A model generated the notes under the pieces. It was not told the DNA's origin, made no database searches, and saw only the letters and a program-made list of their open reading frames with translations. A stretch of 9,842 nucleotides of DNA from Chloroflexota bacterium (GTDB lineage: Bacteria > Chloroflexota > Anaerolineae > Aggregatilineales > UBA2796), in NCBI GenBank assembly GCA_003695215.1, contig RFIM01000199.1, forward strand, positions 1 through 9,842. The letters are read 5' to 3'. A program made the translations under genes and the position numbers. Shown here one piece after another: positions 6,556-9,842 of the stretch. How positions within the stretch are numbered: position 1 is the stretch's first letter; each line of letters begins with the position of its first letter.

Positions 6556-8280
6556 TCAACGCTGCTGAAGCGTATAGTAGACAATCGTGCGCGGCGGCAA
6601 CGTCTCAGCGTAGCGAATCTGACGATCCAGGGCGAGCTGAACAGGCTGCCACTGGTAGGCATCTGTGATGAGCGGCTCGGCGAAGGGCGCGCCATATAAG
6701 CCATCGCCACCAGGCTGCATAGTGCGCTTGCTGACCAGCACAGTGCCGCCAAAGCCTTCAGGCGCGTCAAAAGCGAAGTCAATGGCGCGCGGCGCATCGC
6801 TCTTATTGACGGCAATCAGGTAGATCACCTGCCCGTCAGCATCTGTGGTCACGATAGCGTCTAGCCAGCGATCCTGCAAGCCGGTGTAAGCCGCTAGAAT
6901 CTTCTGCGCTGTGTGCGCAATGTACTCGCGATAGGCCCACCAGACGGGATTGCGCACTAACGCATTGCCCGAGTCGGCATCTTGATAGACCAAGCCTTTG
7001 GGCCAGTGATTATTGCCCTTCCAGAAGAAGTGCGAGAGCATGCGCACCTTGCCCGTGGCGAAATATGTGTTCAAAGCGCTGGTATGCCAGAGCGCCGCGT
7101 AAAAGTTCTTATAGTACGCCTTTGATTGTGCCAGAGTCTTGCCTGCGGCCAGATTCATCTCAGAGATCACCAAGGGCAAGGGCACAGGATAAGCCGCGCT
7201 ATAAGCGTACAGCGCATTGACGCGATTGTAGAGCGCGTAGATGTTCTCCAGACGGTAGAGGTTATTGGGCACGTCCCAGGTATCGCTGCCATAGTCGTGC
7301 CAGCTCAGGAAGCCGACATCGTGAGCGCCGCGCCGCGAGCCTTGCGCCAAAAGCGTCGGTATGTAGGCGCGCCAAGCGCGCTCGCCATTGTTGGTTCGAT
7401 TGGCAAAGCCTGTTGGATAGTCGCCATCAATCGGATCGCCGCTGCCAAGCACGGGCCCGCCTAAGCGGATGCTGTTCACGCGCGGATCAGGGTGAGCGCG
7501 GATGCGCTCTGCTACGCGCCTGAAGATCGCCGCATAGACGCTAGGCGAGACAGCTGCCTCGCCATAGCCCCAATCAGGTTCATTGAGCACCTCCCAATAT
7601 TTGATGCCCTGATTCAGCACCACGTTGTAGTAGTAAACAACCGCCAAGAAGTAATCAGCGTAGGCCTGGCTATTTGGCGGATTGCCCATATAGGACTCGC
7701 CGCCATGGTGCATGACCATCATCAGTGGAAAGCGCACTAGGCCATCTGTGCCGCCAATGTAAGGCATGATGTTGGTCAGCGTGCGCTCGGGATCGTTGAA
7801 ATGCCAACCGCGCCCGCTCTGATAGTCGAAGTCGGCCTGGCTGAAGCTCGGATCAAAGGGATCGGCAGCATGCGCATCGCGCACTTCGTCGGCTGTCACT
7901 TCAACGCGCAGGAAGTCCAGCTGAAGCTCGCGCAGCCAAGCGCGCTCCTGCTCGCCGCTCTCGCCTTCAGGCAGCCAATACAGCTCTGTGCCCAGAAACG
8001 GTCGATTAGGCAAGCAAGCCCGATCGACAGCTTTGCGCTGAGCGCGCCCGCTGCTGATCTCGCCCGTGTAAATGCCCTGGGCCGTGCCGATCGCGCTGTC
8101 TGTTTCAGCGCGCATGTAGGTGGTCGGCTCAGGCAATTCAGAGGCGGCCCAAGTGCTGAAGAGCGCGCCTAGGCACAGCTCAGCCTGCGCTGTTGAGCTC
8201 GTCAGGACGCCTATCAAGGCGAGCAGCAGGCACAGCGCCACAGCGCGCTTGAAAATTAGGCGAATCCTTGAGGCGATCAT
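6556..8280 (-). CDS. Secreted clan GH-A glycoside hydrolase (GH39-like)
   Basis: Exported sugar-chain hydrolase of 574 residues from the chosen ATG. Residues 1-33 are a signal peptide (MIASRIRLIFKRA, Leu-rich core, cleavage after STAQA). A TIM-barrel catalytic domain spans about 93-470. The likely acid/base is Glu234 in EVLNEPDW at the end of strand 4; the likely nucleophile is Glu374 in LVISEMNL on strand 7; SWHDYG (326-331) lies between them. These are the clan GH-A retaining signatures; the layout is closest to GH39, but GH30 or GH5-like families are not excluded. A C-terminal beta-sandwich (about 475-574) follows, as is common in this clan. The substrate is unknown. Start choice: the frame stays open to a GTG at 8355 and an ATG at 8346, which would add 25 or 22 residues before the signal peptide. 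I prefer 8280 because it gives a conventional signal peptide and leaves 120 bp for divergent promoters, although its Shine-Dalgarno (AAGGG, 13 nt away) is poor. Confidence 0.87.
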   Translation of the reverse strand: MIASRIRLIFKRAVALCLLLALIGVLTSSTAQAELCLGALFSTWAASELPEPTTYMRAETDSAIGTAQGIYTGEISSGRAQRKAVDRACLPNRPFLGTELYWLPEGESGEQERAWLRELQLDFLRVEVTADEVRDAHAADPFDPSFSQADFDYQSGRGWHFNDPERTLTNIMPYIGGTDGLVRFPLMMVMHHGGESYMGNPPNSQAYADYFLAVVYYYNVVLNQGIKYWEVLNEPDWGYGEAAVSPSVYAAIFRRVAERIRAHPDPRVNSIRLGGPVLGSGDPIDGDYPTGFANRTNNGERAWRAYIPTLLAQGSRRGAHDVGFLSWHDYGSDTWDVPNNLYRLENIYALYNRVNALYAYSAAYPVPLPLVISEMNLAAGKTLAQSKAYYKNFYAALWHTSALNTYFATGKVRMLSHFFWKGNNHWPKGLVYQDADSGNALVRNPVWWAYREYIAHTAQKILAAYTGLQDRWLDAIVTTDADGQVIYLIAVNKSDAPRAIDFAFDAPEGFGGTVLVSKRTMQPGGDGLYGAPFAEPLITDAYQWQPVQLALDRQIRYAETLPPRTIVYYTLQQR

Positions 8281-8400
8281 TCTTGAGACATCACCCTTAA
8301 TTGAGAGAGCTTTGATAGAAGCGCGTCGGCCCGGTGTCACTATCATTGAGAACACAGTTTACCTGATTTGTTCGAGCAGTGACCGAGAGATATCTGAGAA
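8281..8400. promoter_or_regulatory. Divergent control region between the hydrolase and the histidine kinase
   Basis: This 120-bp stretch separates two divergent genes and must hold their promoters if the hydrolase starts at 8280. I found isolated hexamer matches (TTGATA at 8312-8317, TATCAT at 8341-8346, both plus strand) but their 23-bp spacing is too long, so I call no promoter. An 8-bp palindrome AGATATCT (8388-8395) lies just before the kinase start. Confidence 0.35.
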
Positions 8401-9639
8401 GTGGCTGAAAAGCGGACGATCCTGTATATCGAAGATGACGCGCACGCGCGCAACCTGGTGCGCAAGATTCTGCAGCGCGATTTTGACGTGTTGACCGCTC
8501 AAAATGGCTTGGAAGGCTTGGACATTCTCAAACAGCGCACGCCTGATTTAGTCCTGACTGACTTGAACTTGCCCGATCTCTCGGGCGAAGTGATCGCAGC
8601 GCGCATTCGCGCCATTGTTGGCGAAGGGCTGCCCATTGTGGCTATGACAGCGCACAATGAGAAGCAAGTGCGCGAGCGCGCTCTGGCAGCGGGCTGCATC
8701 GGCTACATCACCAAACCAATTGACTCGCGCACGCTCGTAGCGACTATCCACGACTTTCTCGGCGGACGCACTGAACAGCTTGGCGAAGCCGATCAACGGC
8801 GCGCCACTAAAGAGATGCAAGCCACTCTGACCAGCCAGCTGGAGCAGACTGTGCGCAAGTTGCAGGAAGATAATGCCGAGCTGCGCAATCTGGAACGCGC
8901 TAAGACCGCCTTCCTGACGCAAGTCTCGCATGAGCTGCGCACGCCGTTGACCGTGCTCTCAGGCTACATTCAGATGCTCTGCCAGCAGCTGCAAGCCGAT
9001 CCGACCGTCAATCCGCGTTATGTGGAACTGGCCAACATGGCGGCTACAGGCTTGCAGCGCCTTCACACAGTCATGAATGAAGTCGTGGTGATGGCGCGCC
9101 TGGCGGCCAATCAAGTGGATGCTTTCATGGCGCCTGTGCTGATCGGCGATGTGGCGCGCCAAGCTATTGAAGAGTACCGCACTGCTTTGGAGCGGCGCCG
9201 CTTGCGCCTTGAGATGAGCGGCGACTGCTGGGAACAGGTCATCATGGCCGATGCGGCCTTGCTGCGCTTGGCTTTCAGCAACCTGATCAGCAATGCGATC
9301 AAGGCGACGCCTGATGGCGGCGCGCCGATCGGCTTTCACATTGGCAAGCAAGCCGATGTGCTGCACGTGCGCGTCAGCGATCATGGCATTGGCATTCAGC
9401 CTGAGCAACTACGCTTGCTCTTCAAGCCGTTCTACACCAACATTGACGTCAATCGCGGGCGCACCAGCAAGACGGACTTCATGGGCATGGGCTTGGGCAT
9501 CGGGCTGACCGTTGTGGCGCGCATCGTTGAGGCGCACAATGGGCGCGTCTGGGCCGAGAGCGACGGCTACGATGAGCAGGCTTGCCCAGGCGCGACCTTC
9601 CACATTCTACTGCCGCTCTCAAGTCAGCTGGCGCGCTGA
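8401..9639 (+). CDS. Hybrid receiver-sensor histidine kinase (REC-HisKA-HATPase)
   Basis: Cytoplasmic signalling kinase of 412 residues with no membrane segment. An N-terminal receiver (about 5-120) has every key residue: Asp12-Asp13, acceptor Asp54 (LVLTDLNLP), Thr83 and Lys105 (YITKPI). A coiled-coil linker follows (about 135-168), then HisKA with phospho-acceptor His177 in SHELRTP, and a HATPase_c domain with N-box Asn294/Asn298 (FSNLISNAIKATP), G1 box DHGIGI (327-332), F-box FKPFY and G2 box GMGLGIGL. An N-terminal receiver on a soluble kinase suggests that it takes phosphate or a signal from another kinase. Translation starts at GTG 8401: an in-frame stop lies just two codons upstream (8395-8397), and the receiver begins at once. 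No strong Shine-Dalgarno is seen. The BTAD regulator in this window is a possible but unproven partner, because its receivers appear degenerate. The 3' end overlaps the zinc-ribbon gene. Confidence 0.96.
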   Translation: MAEKRTILYIEDDAHARNLVRKILQRDFDVLTAQNGLEGLDILKQRTPDLVLTDLNLPDLSGEVIAARIRAIVGEGLPIVAMTAHNEKQVRERALAAGCIGYITKPIDSRTLVATIHDFLGGRTEQLGEADQRRATKEMQATLTSQLEQTVRKLQEDNAELRNLERAKTAFLTQVSHELRTPLTVLSGYIQMLCQQLQADPTVNPRYVELANMAATGLQRLHTVMNEVVVMARLAANQVDAFMAPVLIGDVARQAIEEYRTALERRRLRLEMSGDCWEQVIMADAALLRLAFSNLISNAIKATPDGGAPIGFHIGKQADVLHVRVSDHGIGIQPEQLRLLFKPFYTNIDVNRGRTSKTDFMGMGLGIGLTVVARIVEAHNGRVWAESDGYDEQACPGATFHILLPLSSQLAR

Positions 9640-9842
9640 GTCGCGTTTTGGGCGCGTCGGGCGATACTGATTGGAAGGCGGCGCATCGCGCTGCAGCAAA
9701 ACTTTGATGCGGCGCAGCACGTTGGCATCGAATTCTCGGTAATGGCAGATATCGCACTGCCAAGTGGGTGTGTTGGGCGCACAGACCAGAGTGCCGCCAT
9801 AAAAGCGCAGCACATTAGCGCACTTGAGATCAAGCCTTCCAA
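9619..9842 (-). CDS. YgiT-like zinc-ribbon protein, partial (N-terminus off the right edge)
   Basis: The frame is open from the right edge to TGA at 9621-9619, giving 73 visible residues. It reads GRLDLKCANVLRFYGGTLVC, then APNTPTWQCDICHYREFD, ANVLRRIKVLL and a basic, Pro-containing tail ending RQLT. The CDIC knuckle, the preceding NTPTW and the following YREFD resemble small YgiT-type zinc-finger proteins common in Chloroflexota. Such proteins normally begin with a CPxCG knuckle, which would lie just beyond the window, so probably only 10-20 residues are missing. Two further Cys occur (LKC, LVC). A GTG at 9813 could serve as an internal start, but the homology-like residues upstream argue against it. 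YgiT in other bacteria is the antitoxin MqsA; this protein shows no helix-turn-helix domain in the visible part, so that role is not implied. The gene is tail-to-tail with the histidine kinase and overlaps it by 21 bp. Confidence 0.72.
   Translation of the reverse strand, partial: GRLDLKCANVLRFYGGTLVCAPNTPTWQCDICHYREFDANVLRRIKVLLQRDAPPSNQYRPTRPKRDSARQLT

Noticed and set aside
8312..8346. TTGATA and TATCAT as a promoter for the histidine kinase
   Set aside because: The spacer is 23 bp, outside the 16-19 bp range for a sigma-70 promoter.
9624..9842. Alternative minus-strand frame starting MEGLISSALMCC at the right edge
   Set aside because: The neighbouring frame carries the zinc-ribbon motif NTPTWQCDIC and is also open to the edge, so this frame is a shadow.

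Overview
The window looks like a stretch of chromosome from a Chloroflexota bacterium, most likely Anaerolineae or a relative. The basis is protein style, not a database search: a SARP/BTAD-type response regulator, a LivK-type binding protein with the FPVCQALCDG segment, a LysM surface protein on a long Thr/Pro stalk, and a YgiT-like zinc ribbon with NTPTWQCDIC. GC content is moderately high by eye. The DNA has strong word biases: GCGC-type words are very common, the 8-mer GGCGCGCC occurs nine times, and CCGG occurs only five times. I saw no RNA genes, insertion sequences, CRISPR arrays or origins.

Layout, left to right. Positions 1-1178 (minus) hold a nearly complete branched-chain amino-acid-type substrate-binding protein that runs off the left edge, with a good sigma-70-like promoter at 1224-1252. 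Positions 1305-4018 (minus) hold a probable two-gene unit: a metallo-beta-lactamase-fold hydrolase followed 38 bp later by a regulator with two degenerate receiver domains, a winged helix and a BTAD domain. Positions 4019-4202 are non-coding. Positions 4203-6496 (minus) hold a membrane-anchored LysM surface protein and a tiny protein with a twin-arginine signal that starts 2 bp after the LysM stop codon. An extended -10 promoter lies just upstream of the LysM gene. Positions 6556-8280 (minus, possibly starting as far out as 8355) encode a secreted clan GH-A glycoside hydrolase. Positions 8401-9639 (plus) encode a soluble receiver-histidine kinase hybrid, divergent from the hydrolase. Its 3' end overlaps by 21 bp a zinc-ribbon gene on the minus strand that runs off the right edge.

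The genes divide into cell-surface functions (nutrient binding, glycan cleavage, wall binding) and signalling functions (kinase, atypical regulator, MBL hydrolase). Nothing in the sequence proves they form one pathway. The most unusual items are the tandem pseudo-receiver regulator paired with an MBL enzyme, the small Tat-signal protein coupled to the LysM stalk, and the CCGG-poor, GGCGCGCC-rich DNA. I did not find a clear, wholly new system.
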